64,000 nt of DNA from Gilvimarinus agarilyticus (GCF_000832015.1 NZ_JXCJ01000001.1:2411610-2475609), one strand, 5' to 3'. Positions 17,879-31,271 are shown, counted from the first letter of the stretch. Made by a program: numbers and translations. Notes: a model not told the origin generated them from the sequence alone.

Positions 17879-19156
17879 TTACTGAATCTTTTCATCCATC
17901 TTTACTTTAAACCACGCCACCATCTTGTCGGTTATCTCCACGGTTTCAATTAGATAATGATCTAGGGTAAAGCTAATGTTGCCATCAGGGATGCCTTCGA
18001 GGTGTTCCATGGCAAGGCCGTTCAATGTTTTCGGGCCGTCAATTGGCAGTGACCACTCTAGGGTGCGATTGATGTCGCGAATAAACGTACCGCCATCGAT
18101 TTTGTACCAGCCGTTTTCTGCAGGAATAATATCCTGATCTTCATCTTCGGCAACATTGGTGGTGAAGTCGCCGACAATCTCTTCCAGCAAGTCTTCCAGG
18201 GTGACGATGCCTTGTACTTCACCGTACTCGTTAACGACCAGCGCGATACGACACTTTTGTTGCTGAAAATTCATCAGCTGTGTGTGCAGCGGTGTGGACT
18301 CGGGGACAAAGTAGGGCTCATCGGCGTGGGTCTGAAAATCGGCCTTGGTAATCTCGCTGTCATTACCGTTTAAAAATCGAGCTGAGTTACGTAAGTGTAA
18401 AATTCCCGCGACTTCGTTTAAGTCGCCACGGTAAATAGGCAGTCGGGTGTATTCAGAGGTGCGAATTTTTGTCAGCAGGGTGCTCACGTCGTCTTCCAGG
18501 TCGAGGCCCTCGACCTCATTACGTGGAATCATGATGTCCTCGACCGTGGACTTTTCCAGGTCGAGAATATTAAGCAGCATACCCTGGTGCTGATCTGGGA
18601 TTAACGCCCCCGCTTCGTCGACCACGGTGCGCAGCTCTTCGGGCGCCAGGTGCTCAATATGGGTGTGGGCCTTATCAATGCCAAACAGTTTGGTGACGCC
18701 GTTGGCGATACCATTTACCAGCATTACCGCTGGCGCTAACACCACCGCGAGCGGGCGCAAGATAAGGCTGGAAAAAAAGGATATGCGCTCCGGGTAGAGG
18801 GTAGCGAGGGTTTTGGGGGTTACTTCGGCAAACACCAGCATAACCAGAGTCAGCAGTAGACCGCCGATGGCGGGGCCGGAAGAGTCTCCCAGTAAGCGAA
18901 TACCGATAAAGCCGGCGACAATTGCCGCGAAATTATTGACCAGGTTGTTGCCAATCAGAATCAAGCCAATCAATCGGTCGGGGCGGCGCAGCAACAGCTC
19001 AACCCGCTGGGCACGGCGGTCGCCTTTTTTACTAAGGTGCTTGAGGCGGTAACGGTTGATCGCCATCATGGCGGTTTCTGAACTGGAGAAAAAGCCTGAG
19101 AGCACGAGTAGCCCTAGGAGAATCCCAAACAGTAGTTCTAAGGGTATGTCGTTCAA
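17879..19156 (-). CDS. CNNM/CorC-family membrane protein with CBS pair
   Basis: The 425-aa protein has an N-terminal DUF21 (CNNM) membrane domain with about four helices (residues 5-150), a CBS pair (about 200-325, ending near GIVTLEDLLEEIVGD) and a C-terminal CorC_HlyC domain. Members of this family (YfjD, YtfL, MpfA, the animal CNNMs) are linked to magnesium or cobalt export and resistance. The older label hemolysin should not be trusted. Its gene is 90 bases downstream of the CcsA-like gene on the minus strand, a pairing also seen next to ffh in pseudomonads. Confidence 0.88.
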   Translation of the reverse strand: MNDIPLELLFGILLGLLVLSGFFSSSETAMMAINRYRLKHLSKKGDRRAQRVELLLRRPDRLIGLILIGNNLVNNFAAIVAGFIGIRLLGDSSGPAIGGLLLTLVMLVFAEVTPKTLATLYPERISFFSSLILRPLAVVLAPAVMLVNGIANGVTKLFGIDKAHTHIEHLAPEELRTVVDEAGALIPDQHQGMLLNILDLEKSTVEDIMIPRNEVEGLDLEDDVSTLLTKIRTSEYTRLPIYRGDLNEVAGILHLRNSARFLNGNDSEITKADFQTHADEPYFVPESTPLHTQLMNFQQQKCRIALVVNEYGEVQGIVTLEDLLEEIVGDFTTNVAEDEDQDIIPAENGWYKIDGGTFIRDINRTLEWSLPIDGPKTLNGLAMEHLEGIPDGNISFTLDHYLIETVEITDKMVAWFKVKMDEKIQ

Positions 19157-19246
19157 GGAAATGTCTTGCCTATATTGCTGCTCGGCAGGCTATCTTGCAG
19201 CAGTTTGCGCGAATGCGCAACCGGCCTTGCCAAGATCGCCTGTCGG

Positions 19247-20044
19247 CTAAATGTTCAGAATAAACTCGAGTACAATTTTACTGCCAAAGTACGCCAACAT
19301 TAGCATGGCAAACCCCACCAGGGTCCAGCGTATTGCGGTGTATCCGCGCCAGCCTAAGCTGTGGCGTCCCCACAGCAGGATGCTGTAAATCAGCCAGGCA
19401 AATAGGGTAAATACTGTTTTATGCACCACGTGCTGCGCGAAAATGTCATCGAGAAAGATGATCCCAGAGATAATGGCGCCGGTTAGTAATAGCTGTCCCG
19501 CCCAGAGGAGCTCAAACAGCAGTGACTCCATCGTTTGCAATGGCGGCAGCAGGCCACTTGGGCCGAGCGAGCGCTTGTGCTTTAGCCGATGGTTTTGATA
19601 GGCCAAAAAAAGCGCCTGTAAGGTCGCGATAGTCAGTAGGCTATAGGCCAGAATCGACAGTAATACATGAGAAGCCAGGCCCAGTGTTAACGGCAAAAGC
19701 ACGTTGCTACTGATGGGTAATAGGCTGGCTATGATGGCAAGTATCGTCAGGGGGAATAGTAAAATAAATAAGTTGTGCAGCGGTTTACGTGCGGCACTTA
19801 ACAGCACAACGGTGTTGACAGTACAAAATATCAGCGACAGCATTGGAAACAGGTTTAACGCCAGCCCTTGGGGCTGAATAATCAATTTGGCGCAGCCCGT
19901 GCCATGGGCGATCAGTGCCACGGCCGTCAGGAGGTACAGGCGCTGGCGGTGAATCGGCTGTCGACGCCAGAGCGACAGAAAAAGATAGCCTGCGGCCAGC
20001 AGATACAAAGCTGCGGCGATTAAGTTGATGTCGAGTGCAGACAT
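19247..20044 (-). CDS. CcsA/CcmC-like cytochrome c assembly membrane protein
   Basis: The 265-aa protein is almost entirely membrane-embedded with about eight hydrophobic segments and belongs to the heme-handling CcsA/CcmC/CcmF superfamily (YpjD-like subgroup). Candidate heme-ligand histidines are near the C-terminus, around FAQHVVHKTVF and GRHSLGWRGY. I could not point to a full WWD-type motif, so heme handling is inferred from family. ATG 20044 is preferred to the 33-codon extension, which is rich in polar residues. It is divergent from ffh and followed by the corC-like gene. Confidence 0.82.
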   Translation of the reverse strand: MSALDINLIAAALYLLAAGYLFLSLWRRQPIHRQRLYLLTAVALIAHGTGCAKLIIQPQGLALNLFPMLSLIFCTVNTVVLLSAARKPLHNLFILLFPLTILAIIASLLPISSNVLLPLTLGLASHVLLSILAYSLLTIATLQALFLAYQNHRLKHKRSLGPSGLLPPLQTMESLLFELLWAGQLLLTGAIISGIIFLDDIFAQHVVHKTVFTLFAWLIYSILLWGRHSLGWRGYTAIRWTLVGFAMLMLAYFGSKIVLEFILNI

Positions 20045-20380
20045 GCGTGGGCAGAGTCCTTTATGGGTAGTGTTGCTGGTGCGCTGGTCGTGGCATCTCA
20101 CCGGATACGCGTCGCTGGGCACTTTGGGGAGAAAGTGTGTCACATGCGACGCGATATGAGAAGCCTATAAATGAGAATCAATCTCCCTCGTGGTTATTCT
20201 CCTTCAGGGCGCGAGACGGGGCCCGATAATACGCGTTATAATGCGGCCCTTTCGCAGGTGTAGCTTTGGCCGCCGGCAACAGTGATTAAGTATGCGCAGA
20301 GGGCCAACAGGGCCTCTCGCGATAAAGTCTTATGCGGCGCAGTATAAGTGGGCCGCCAGATAATGGGCACTAGTGTCATT
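20045..20380. other. Divergent ccsA-like–ffh intergenic region
   Basis: The 336-bp gap holds a perfect TATAAT at 20237-20242, pointing towards ffh and without a good -35, and a Fur-box-like sequence at 20167-20185. No gene is evident: the in-frame extensions of both neighbours are poor. Confidence 0.5.
20167..20185. promoter_or_regulatory. Weak Fur-box-like sequence
   Basis: The core AATGAGAATCA is identical to the centre of the classical 19-base Fur box, with 14 of 19 positions matching overall. It lies about 125 bases upstream of the ccsA-like gene, whose family handles heme. By eye only. Confidence 0.3.
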
Positions 20381-21760
20381 ATGTTTGAAAATCTGCAGGA
20401 TCGACTTTCAGGTACATTTAAGAAAATAACAGGTAAGGCGCGCCTTACTGATGACAACATCCAGGCCACCTTACGCGAAGTGCGTAAGGCTTTACTGGAG
20501 GCCGATGTTGCCTTGCCTGTGGTGAAAGATTTTGTTGGGCGGGTGCGCTCGCGCGCTTTGGGGACTCAGGTAGGTAAGGCTCTTAATCCGGGCCAACAGT
20601 TCCTCAAGATCGTCGAGTCTGAGCTGGTCGATATGATGGGCGAGGCTAACGAGTCGCTTAACCTCGCGGTTCAGCCGCCCGCCGTCATCTTGATGGCGGG
20701 CCTGCAAGGGGCGGGTAAAACCACCTCGGTCGCAAAATTGGCCAAATTCCTCACCGAACGCGAGAAAAAGAAAGTGCTGGTGGTGAGTGCGGACGTCTAT
20801 CGTCCAGCCGCTATAGCTCAGCTGCAAACACTGGCGGGCGAAGTTGGGGTGGAGTGCTTTCCGTCTACCGGCGAGCAAAAGCCGGCCGACATTGCCCGTG
20901 GCGCCATTGATCACGCTAAGCGCCAGTTCTACGACGTACTGCTTATCGATACCGCTGGACGGCTGCATATCGATGAAGCCTTGATGGCCGAGATTCAAGA
21001 GTTACACGAGGTCGCCAACCCCGTCGAGACCCTGTTTGTTATTGACGCCATGATTGGTCAGGATGCGGTGAACACCGCCAAGGCATTTAATGAGGCGTTG
21101 CCCCTGACCGGTGTTATTTTGACCAAGGCGGATGGCGATGCCCGCGGTGGTGCCGCTCTGTCGGTACGTCAAGTGACGGGTAAGCCCATCAAGTTCTTGG
21201 GGATGGGTGAAAAAGTGGACGCGCTGGAGCCATTTCATCCGGATCGTATTGCCTCACGGATTTTGGGTATGGGCGACATTATGTCGCTTATCGAAGATGC
21301 CGAGCGCAAGATCGACCGGGATAAAGCCGAGCGCCTGGTACAAAAGGTCAGTAAAGGTAAGCGCTTTGATCTGAACGACCTGCGTGACCAGCTGCAACAA
21401 ATGCAGGATATGGGCGGTTTAACCGGGCTGATGGATAAATTGCCCGGCATGGGCAATATGGCGCAAATGGCCCAACAAGCCGATATGGGTAAGCAGTTTA
21501 AAGTGATGGAGGCCCTGATTAACTCCATGACGCCTTGGGAACGACGTCATCCCGACGACCTGTCCAGCTCTCGCAAGCGACGCATCACTCAGGGCTCGGG
21601 TACGCAGATACAAGACCTAAACCGCTTGCTCAAACAGCATAAGCAAATGGCCAAAATGATGAAGAAGATGAAAGGCGGCGGGATGAGCAAGATGATGCGC
21701 GGCCTGGGCGGCATGATGCCGGGCGGTGGTGGCGGTTTGCCACCGGGCATGGGCCGCTAG
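20381..21760 (+). CDS. ffh: Signal recognition particle protein Ffh
   Basis: Ffh (SRP54) binds 4.5S RNA and signal sequences and with FtsY delivers nascent membrane proteins. The 459-aa protein has the N domain (1-85), a GTPase G domain with GLQGAGKTT, DTAGR and TKADGDARGG, and a methionine-rich M domain ending in a glycine/methionine tail. ATG 20381 (MFENLQDRL) is the family N-terminus; the longer frame from 20348 is not needed. No clear Shine-Dalgarno sequence is seen. The rpsP operon that usually follows ffh is absent; an intrinsic terminator follows instead. Confidence 0.97.
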   Translation: MFENLQDRLSGTFKKITGKARLTDDNIQATLREVRKALLEADVALPVVKDFVGRVRSRALGTQVGKALNPGQQFLKIVESELVDMMGEANESLNLAVQPPAVILMAGLQGAGKTTSVAKLAKFLTEREKKKVLVVSADVYRPAAIAQLQTLAGEVGVECFPSTGEQKPADIARGAIDHAKRQFYDVLLIDTAGRLHIDEALMAEIQELHEVANPVETLFVIDAMIGQDAVNTAKAFNEALPLTGVILTKADGDARGGAALSVRQVTGKPIKFLGMGEKVDALEPFHPDRIASRILGMGDIMSLIEDAERKIDRDKAERLVQKVSKGKRFDLNDLRDQLQQMQDMGGLTGLMDKLPGMGNMAQMAQQADMGKQFKVMEALINSMTPWERRHPDDLSSSRKRRITQGSGTQIQDLNRLLKQHKQMAKMMKKMKGGGMSKMMRGLGGMMPGGGGGLPPGMGR

Positions 21761-21764
21761 CTAT

Positions 21765-21798
21765 TAAAAAAACGCCAGGCAATGCCTGGCGTTTTTTT
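21765..21798 (+). terminator. Intrinsic terminator after ffh
   Basis: AACGCCAGGCA (21771-21781) pairs with TGCCTGGCGTT (21783-21793), preceded by an A run and followed by seven T residues. It is a strong terminator that isolates ffh. Confidence 0.92.
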
Positions 21799-21949
21799 AT
21801 CCGGGCAGTAATCTTTGGCTATGAAAGCACGCGATTTACCTCAGCTCTGGGGAATTGTTGCGCCAGTTGTGGGTCTAGATCGAATAATGAGGATGAGTCG
21901 CGGGATACGGTTGGCTCATTGCTAATGCCTTTAAAAAGAGCGACATGCC

Positions 21950-22411
21950 ATGTTAATTCGACTATCTTTACTCATTCTGATTGTGGCGACTACCTTGGGG
22001 GCTGGCTGTACCTTGTCTTCTACACCTACATCTACATCTACAGAGACAGCTAACATCAATGGTCTGAATCTTCTTGGCGAGTGGCGGGTTGAGTACATCG
22101 CGGGGCGTGGCGTTATCGATTATAGCCCGGCGCGTGTGCGCTTTAATGAAGACGGCAAACTAAATGGCAATGCCAGCTGTAATCGTTTTTTTGGTGATTA
22201 TCAGCAGGACGGACAGCGCCTGATCATCAAGGAGCCGCTCGGGGCTACCCGCATGCTTTGTGTGCCAGCGCTCAATGAGCAGGAGGAGCGCTTGTTGGCG
22301 GCGCTGCCCGGAACTCACAATATTGCCATTCGTCATGGTATTCTGACGCTTACAGACGACGGCGGTAACGAGGTGTTACGAGCGGCTAAGCTTGATCCCA
22401 CCGATACCTAG
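21950..22411 (+). CDS. META/HslJ-domain lipoprotein
   Basis: The 153-aa protein has an N-terminal hydrophobic signal ending in TTLGAGC, a plausible though imperfect lipobox, then a Ser/Thr-rich linker and a META domain (DUF306). The family pattern is clear: LGEWRVEYIAG, RFNEDGKLNGNASCNRFFGDY and LGATRMLC. HslJ of E. coli is a heat-inducible outer-membrane META protein linked to novobiocin resistance; exact function is unknown. The linker contains a short ACATCT-type microrepeat. The gene stands alone after the ffh terminator. Confidence 0.82.
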   Translation: MLIRLSLLILIVATTLGAGCTLSSTPTSTSTETANINGLNLLGEWRVEYIAGRGVIDYSPARVRFNEDGKLNGNASCNRFFGDYQQDGQRLIIKEPLGATRMLCVPALNEQEERLLAALPGTHNIAIRHGILTLTDDGGNEVLRAAKLDPTDT

Positions 22412-22475
22412 CGCTGTTGCGATTCATTCAGGGCCACAGGCCCCGGCATAAAACGGACAAACGGCGGGTAACTCT

Positions 22476-24161
22476 GTGAATACCAGACCAATCTATATCC
22501 CCTTTGCGGGGCCGGCGTTACTAGAAGCGCCATTGTTAAATAAAGGCAGTGCTTTTAGTCGGCAAGAGCGCGAACAGTTTAATCTTGAAGGGCTGCTACC
22601 TTTTCGCATCGAAACCATCGAAGAGCAAAAAGCTCGCGCATACGAACAACTTAGCTCATTTAAATCCGATATTGATAAGCACATTTATTTGCGCAATATT
22701 CAGGATACCAACGAAACATTGTACTACCGTCTGGTAACCGAACACCTCGAAGAGGTGATGCCTCTGATTTATACGCCTACGGTAGGGCAGGCGTGCGAGC
22801 AATTCTCTAAGATATACCGGCGTAAGCGAGGCTTGTTTGTCTCGTACGCGGATCGCGACCGGTTGGACGATATTTTACAAAATGCTACTAAGCATAATGT
22901 AAAAGTTATTGTTGTCACCGATGGCGAGCGTATTCTGGGCTTAGGCGATCAGGGTATTGGCGGCATGGGCATCCCCATCGGTAAGCTTGCGCTTTATACC
23001 GCTTGTGGCGGCATTAGCCCAGCCTATACATTACCCGTAGTGTTGGATGTGGGTTGCAATAATAAGCAGCTGATGAACGATCCTATGTATATGGGGTGGC
23101 GGCATGAGCGAATTGCCGACGAGGAGTATTATGAATTTGTCGATCAATTTATTCAGGCGGTGAAAGTACGTTGGCCTAATGCATTGTTGCAGTTTGAAGA
23201 TTTTGCTCAGACCCACGCTACACCGCTGTTGCATAAGTATCGCGACGAATTATGTTGTTTTAACGATGACGTTCAGGGCACCGCATCGGTTACGGTCGGC
23301 ACGCTGTTAGCCGCTTGTAATACCAAACAAGAGAAACTCTCGGAGCAAACCATTGTATTTGCTGGGGCCGGCTCCGCCGGCTGTGGTATTGCCGATCAAA
23401 TTGCGGTGCAGATGCAGGCGGAGGGACTAACCCGTGAGCAGGCATTGGCGCGGATATTTTTAGTTAATCGCGATGGCCTGCTTACCGACACTTCCCGTGG
23501 CTTGCTTCCCTTTCAGGAAGAGTTTTGCAAGCAAGGCAGTGACTTAGGTGAATGGCTAAACGACAAAACCGGGCAAGTCTCACTTTTGGACGTCGTGCGT
23601 AATTCTCAGCCAACGGTTCTGGTGGGTGTGTCCGGCCAGCCGGGGCTGTTTAACAAATTGCTTATCGATACGATGCAAGCGCATTGCGATCGCCCAATTG
23701 TTTTGCCTTTGTCTAATCCGACCTCAAAAGTCGAGGGGCAACCGGTTGATATTTTGCGTTGGACAGGGGGGAGAGCTATTGTTGCAACTGGCAGCCCGTT
23801 TGCGCCAGTGGATATTGCCGGGGTGCGCTACGACATCGCTCAGTGTAACAATAGCTATATTTTCCCGGGTGTGGGCTTGGGCGTGATTGCGGCTAAAGCG
23901 TCACGCATTACCGACACCATGATGTTAGCAGCTTCCAGGGCGCTGGCCGATTTGTCACCGCTTGCCCGCGACGGTGTGGGCTCGCTGTTGCCGGCACTGG
24001 CTGATATTCGCCAGGTGAGTGTGACAATTGCGCAGGCCGTGTTCCGCCAAGCGATTGAAGACGGGGTGGCGGTGCCGGTGCCTGAGGCGTTAATTGCCGA
24101 GAAGGTAGAGGCAAATTTTTGGTACCCGCGTTATCGCACTTATCGGCGCACCTCCTTCTAG
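22476..24161 (+). CDS. maeA: NAD-dependent malic enzyme
   Basis: The enzyme decarboxylates malate to pyruvate with reduction of NAD, linking the TCA cycle to pyruvate and acetyl-CoA. The 561-aa length and the N-terminal [21 protein letters not shown] match the SfcA/MaeA type and not the larger MaeB. Visible motifs are [35 protein letters not shown] (in two parts) and [12 protein letters not shown] for dinucleotide binding. The start is GTG 22476. It lies 30 bases upstream of the XRE–cupin gene and on the same strand as fadBA. Confidence 0.93.
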   Translation: MNTRPIYIPFAGPALLEAPLLNKGSAFSRQEREQFNLEGLLPFRIETIEEQKARAYEQLSSFKSDIDKHIYLRNIQDTNETLYYRLVTEHLEEVMPLIYTPTVGQACEQFSKIYRRKRGLFVSYADRDRLDDILQNATKHNVKVIVVTDGERILGLGDQGIGGMGIPIGKLALYTACGGISPAYTLPVVLDVGCNNKQLMNDPMYMGWRHERIADEEYYEFVDQFIQAVKVRWPNALLQFEDFAQTHATPLLHKYRDELCCFNDDVQGTASVTVGTLLAACNTKQEKLSEQTIVFAGAGSAGCGIADQIAVQMQAEGLTREQALARIFLVNRDGLLTDTSRGLLPFQEEFCKQGSDLGEWLNDKTGQVSLLDVVRNSQPTVLVGVSGQPGLFNKLLIDTMQAHCDRPIVLPLSNPTSKVEGQPVDILRWTGGRAIVATGSPFAPVDIAGVRYDIAQCNNSYIFPGVGLGVIAAKASRITDTMMLAASRALADLSPLARDGVGSLLPALADIRQVSVTIAQAVFRQAIEDGVAVPVPEALIAEKVEANFWYPRYRTYRRTSF

Positions 24162-24191
24162 GTCGGGTAAACACACAGTGCAGGAGGCGCT

Positions 24192-24761
24192 ATGAGTCAG
24201 ACATCGCAGACGTATACGCTGGGGAAACGGCTAAAAGAAATCCGTGAGGCTAACGGACTGTCGCAGCGCGAGCTGGCTAAGCGTGCGGGGGTTACCAACA
24301 GTAGTATTTCAATGATTGAGCAGGGGCAGGTAAGTCCCAGCGTGCAATCGTTAGAGAAAGTTCTCGCGGGCATCCCCATGTCGCTGTCACACTTTTTTTC
24401 ATCAATGAACGGTGGCTCTGGAGACGTTTTTTTTGATCAGCACAATATGGTAAAGCACGATAAGCTGTATGGTTTTATGCAGATGATTGGCGAAGACATT
24501 ACCAATCGCAACGTTACCTTAAAGCACTTTTATTTTGACCCGCAAACCGATACCGGCGAGACGCCTATGATGAGTCATTTTGATCAGGCTGGTTGGGTTT
24601 GCCAGGGGGATATTCAGATGACCATAGGTGCAAAAATAAAAGAGCTCTCACCCGGTGAAGGGTTTTACTTAGCCGCCTATACCCCTTGCAGGGTGAGAAA
24701 CTTATCAGAGCTCAACTCGGCTCAAATTGTCGTTGCCACCGAGGTGTTAGCGGCTCCGTAA
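24192..24761 (+). CDS. XRE–cupin transcriptional regulator
   Basis: The 189-aa protein has an N-terminal XRE helix-turn-helix (about residues 10-64, LGKRLKEIREANGLSQRELAKR in part, then TNSSISMIEQGQVSPSVQSL) and a C-terminal cupin (about 115-185, with DQAGWVCQGDIQMTIG). This is the architecture of PuuR-like regulators that sense small metabolites. AGGAGG (24182-24187) precedes the ATG. It lies between maeA and fadBA on one strand, so a role in controlling either is plausible but unproved. Confidence 0.9.
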   Translation: MSQTSQTYTLGKRLKEIREANGLSQRELAKRAGVTNSSISMIEQGQVSPSVQSLEKVLAGIPMSLSHFFSSMNGGSGDVFFDQHNMVKHDKLYGFMQMIGEDITNRNVTLKHFYFDPQTDTGETPMMSHFDQAGWVCQGDIQMTIGAKIKELSPGEGFYLAAYTPCRVRNLSELNSAQIVVATEVLAAP

Positions 24762-24822
24762 TCGTAGCGCAAAGTCTTAGGAAACGTTAGTCAACCTGGG
24801 CTGATAAACAATAGGGCAGATT

Positions 24823-28205
<3,383 letters not shown>

Positions 28206-28284
28206 TTTTGCCTGCCTGGTGTCGGGTTCTGTCTGTTAGAATGCGCCGCTTGCACGAATACGCCGCCCGGGAGAGTGTCGCGCC

Positions 28285-29640
28285 TTGAATATCTACTCCG
28301 CTGTAAACCTCGATACGTTTTTGACCGGCAGCTCCACGCGGCCTGCCGCCGATGAGCTGTGGGCGCTGCAGTTTGATCATCACGCTTACTATTTGCCCGA
28401 GCCAACAACGCTGCCGCTGCTGGCTGTGATGCGCGGCGCGGTGAATGATCTTCAGTGTATTATTTGCGAGGCCACTCAAGAGTCTTTACGGGTTGTTAAG
28501 GGGTGCGCAGAGAGCGCTAACCTTGCGCACCTTGCCCAAACATTTAGTGCGCCTGTGCTGAACTTGTCTCGCGGAGTCTCTCTGCTGCCTGTTGCCATTC
28601 CCAAGCCCTGGGGGCGGGAGCTTTGGTATACCGGTATTGAGGTGCGTGGCCAGGCAGGGGTGGGGAATGCCGAGCTAAGCACGCCGCTGCCGTGGTTGTT
28701 GTCATTACTGCCACAGCGCTTTAGTGCGGGGCAGCCCGAGACGCTTACGTTGCTCAAAATTCTCGACCCGCTACCGGATGAAGTGTTTGGCGATTTGTAT
28801 TTTGAAATGCACGAGCGCAAACAAGAGGTGTATGTGGTAACCCATGTGGATGCCACGGCCTGGCCAGACGGGGTCGGAGGCATTAGGTTTGGTTTTTGCC
28901 CGGCAAAGCGCGCCAAATACGCCGACGACGATAGCTTTAAACGGGCGTACCGTGAGGCGGTAACTCAGTACGAGCAGGTTCGGCGCCAAATCGACGAGCG
29001 ACTCGATGTTATCAAGCAGGCCGAGGGCTTGGATGTCAGTGCGCCGGCGAGTCCGTCTCAGGTACGTTACTGGTTGCGGCACGTTGATGCTGACTTGCAA
29101 TGTCAGGAGCAGGAGCGCCGGCAGTACATGGACAGTTTTGCCCAGGTGTTGCCGTTGCGGGTGGGCGACGTGGTCAAGGTGCCATGCTATACCCCCCATT
29201 CACTGTTGCACGGCGTTCGTACGGTAGAATTCCAGACGCCAGTTTATGAGCGCAAAATTTTAGCATTTGCTCAAAAAGTGCTCACTCAGGCCCAGTGGGA
29301 CACGGATGCCGCCCTGGCAAAAATCGAGCTGGATTGCCCGCCTCAGCCAGACATTGTCGTGCACAACGAAGCCGGTGGTGCCATTGTGCGCGAGCAGATT
29401 GTCGATTTTGATGACTTCGAAGTCTGGCGTTTGCGGGCGCTGCGCCCGGGCGACTATCCGCTGTCTGGCTGCGACAGTTATCAGTTGCTTATGGCGGTTA
29501 CCGGCGAGCAAGCGATCGATCAGCGTTTGTTGGGGGCCGAGCAGGCCATTTTAATCCCGGCAAATGCGGCTAAAGACGCCGTTATTCGCCTCGAATCCGG
29601 GGCGGTAACGCTGCTGGCAAAGCCAAAACCTTGTAATTGA
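28285..29640 (+). CDS. ManA-like cupin protein, function unknown
   Basis: The 451-aa protein resembles class-I phosphomannose isomerases in patches. KPWGRELWYTGIEVRG and TLLKILDPLPDEVFGDLYFEMHE (in part) look like the ManA core, and GDVVKVPCYTPHSLLHGV with VEFQTPVYERKIL looks like a cupin half with the metal-site His. It is longer than E. coli ManA (391 aa), and I cannot identify all four zinc ligands, so the isomerase activity is uncertain. A helical insert lies at about residues 210-270. TTG 28285 is preceded by GGGAGAG 10 bases upstream. It sits between fadA and tRNA-Leu with no obvious pathway partner. Confidence 0.55.
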   Translation: MNIYSAVNLDTFLTGSSTRPAADELWALQFDHHAYYLPEPTTLPLLAVMRGAVNDLQCIICEATQESLRVVKGCAESANLAHLAQTFSAPVLNLSRGVSLLPVAIPKPWGRELWYTGIEVRGQAGVGNAELSTPLPWLLSLLPQRFSAGQPETLTLLKILDPLPDEVFGDLYFEMHERKQEVYVVTHVDATAWPDGVGGIRFGFCPAKRAKYADDDSFKRAYREAVTQYEQVRRQIDERLDVIKQAEGLDVSAPASPSQVRYWLRHVDADLQCQEQERRQYMDSFAQVLPLRVGDVVKVPCYTPHSLLHGVRTVEFQTPVYERKILAFAQKVLTQAQWDTDAALAKIELDCPPQPDIVVHNEAGGAIVREQIVDFDDFEVWRLRALRPGDYPLSGCDSYQLLMAVTGEQAIDQRLLGAEQAILIPANAAKDAVIRLESGAVTLLAKPKPCN

Positions 29641-29653
29641 TTGAATTCGCTTG

Positions 29654-29682
29654 TTGAACCTCGCTGAGGACTGTGGCAAAAT
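29654..29682 (+). promoter_or_regulatory. Candidate promoter of tRNA-Leu
   Basis: TTGAAC (29654-29659), 17 bases, CAAAAT (29677-29682), about 100 bases upstream of the mature tRNA. The match is moderate at both hexamers. Confidence 0.45.
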
Positions 29683-29786
29683 CAGCACCCTTCTCGCAAC
29701 TGACCGATTACTTATTTAGTTTTTTGGTGAGAAATCAAAGGCTTACGATAGCTTTTGAGAAAATGCGATATGCGCCATTGGGCGAC

Positions 29787-29871
<85 letters not shown>

Positions 29872-29957
29872 AACAATGAAAGAGAATTGCATCGGCCACT
29901 AACGGCGGTGTTATTTAACCGATGTGAGAGACATCGACGTTATTTCACGAGGAAAAT

Positions 29958-31271
29958 ATGCAGGTTTCAATCGAAACGACTTCTGGCTTAGAGCGTCGCC
30001 TGACGATCGGCGTACCCGCTGACACCGTAGAGGGCGAAATTGAAAAGCGTCTGAAAGACGCCGCTAAAAACATTCGCATCAACGGTTTCCGCAAGGGCAA
30101 AGTCCCTATGAAGATCGTTAAGCAGCGCTACGGTGCCGGTGTTCGCCAAGAAGTTGTAGGCGAGGTCATCAGCCGCTCTTTCTATGAGGCAGCGCAAAAA
30201 GAAGACGTGAAACCTGCCGGTCAGCCTAGCATTCAGCCTAAAGAAATGGGCGAAGGCAAAGACTTGGAGTTTGTTGCTACCTTCGAAGTATACCCAGAGG
30301 TAGCTTTGGGTGACATTTCTGGCTTTAAAGTGACGCGTGAGTCGGCCGAGATTACCGACGAAGACATCGATAATATGATCGAAACCCTGCGCAAGCATCA
30401 GGCAACGTACGAAGTTGTCGAGCGTGCCAGTGCCGATGGTGACCAGGTAAACATCGATTTTACCGGCACCAAAGACGGTGAAGAGTTTGAAGGCGGCAAA
30501 GCTGAAGGCCACAACTTAGTGCTGGGTTCTAACTCGATGATTCCAGGCTTTGAAGATGGCATCGTGGGCATGAAAGCTGGCGACGAAAAAACCATCAAGG
30601 TCACCTTCCCGGAAGATTACCAGTCTGAAGAGCTAAAAGGTGCTGACGTAGAGTTTGCCATTAAGGTAAATAGCGTTTCTGAGCAAACTTTGCCAGAGCT
30701 GAAAAAAGCGTTCTTCCAAAACTTCGGTTTAGAGAAGGGCGGTATTAAGGCTTTCCAGAAAGAAGTAAAAGCCAATATGCAGCGCGAGCTGAAAAACGCG
30801 CTAAAAGCCAAAGTGAAGTCTCAGGTGATGGATCAGTTGATCGAGAGCCATGAAGTTGAGCTGCCGAAGGCACTGGTGGGCAGCGAGATTGATGTGCTGC
30901 GCAATCAAATGATGCAGCGTTTTGGCCAGCAGCCTAAAGGTTTTGACGCTAAATCCATGTTGCCGGACAGCATGTTTGAAGAAGAGGCTAAGCGCCGCGT
31001 AGCTCTGGGCCTGATTGTTGGTGAAGTTGTTAAATCAGCCGACATTAAGCCTGACGCTAAAGCTGTTCGCACTATGGTGGAAGAGATTGCCAGTACTTAC
31101 GAAGATCCACAGGAAGTGATCGACTACTACTACAGTCAGCGTCAAATGCTGGCTGGTGTTGAGTCAGCCGTGCTTGAGGACCAGGTTGTTGAGCACATTC
31201 TTGAGCAGGCGGAAGTGACAGAAACCACTTCGACCTACGACGAGATCATGCAGCCAAAAGCTGAAAAATAA
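29958..31271 (+). CDS. tig: Trigger factor
   Basis: Trigger factor is the ribosome-bound chaperone and peptidyl-prolyl isomerase that meets nascent chains at the exit tunnel. The 437-aa protein has the ribosome-binding domain with the signature GFRKGKVPMKIVKQRYG (about residues 43-59), a FKBP-type PPIase domain (about 160-235, VNIDFTGTKDGEEFEGG) and the C-terminal chaperone arms. CGAGGAAAAT precedes ATG 29958. It heads the tig–clpP–clpX–lon–hupB–ppiD block. Confidence 0.97.
   Translation: MQVSIETTSGLERRLTIGVPADTVEGEIEKRLKDAAKNIRINGFRKGKVPMKIVKQRYGAGVRQEVVGEVISRSFYEAAQKEDVKPAGQPSIQPKEMGEGKDLEFVATFEVYPEVALGDISGFKVTRESAEITDEDIDNMIETLRKHQATYEVVERASADGDQVNIDFTGTKDGEEFEGGKAEGHNLVLGSNSMIPGFEDGIVGMKAGDEKTIKVTFPEDYQSEELKGADVEFAIKVNSVSEQTLPELKKAFFQNFGLEKGGIKAFQKEVKANMQRELKNALKAKVKSQVMDQLIESHEVELPKALVGSEIDVLRNQMMQRFGQQPKGFDAKSMLPDSMFEEEAKRRVALGLIVGEVVKSADIKPDAKAVRTMVEEIASTYEDPQEVIDYYYSQRQMLAGVESAVLEDQVVEHILEQAEVTETTSTYDEIMQPKAEK

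Noticed and set aside
17879..19156. Hemolysin label for the CorC-like gene
   Set aside because: The domain layout is CNNM–CBS–CorC, a metal-transport-related family; the toxin name is historical.
22020..22050. ACATCT microrepeat as a mobile-element or slippage scar
   Set aside because: It is short, lies in the Ser/Thr linker of the META lipoprotein and keeps frame.
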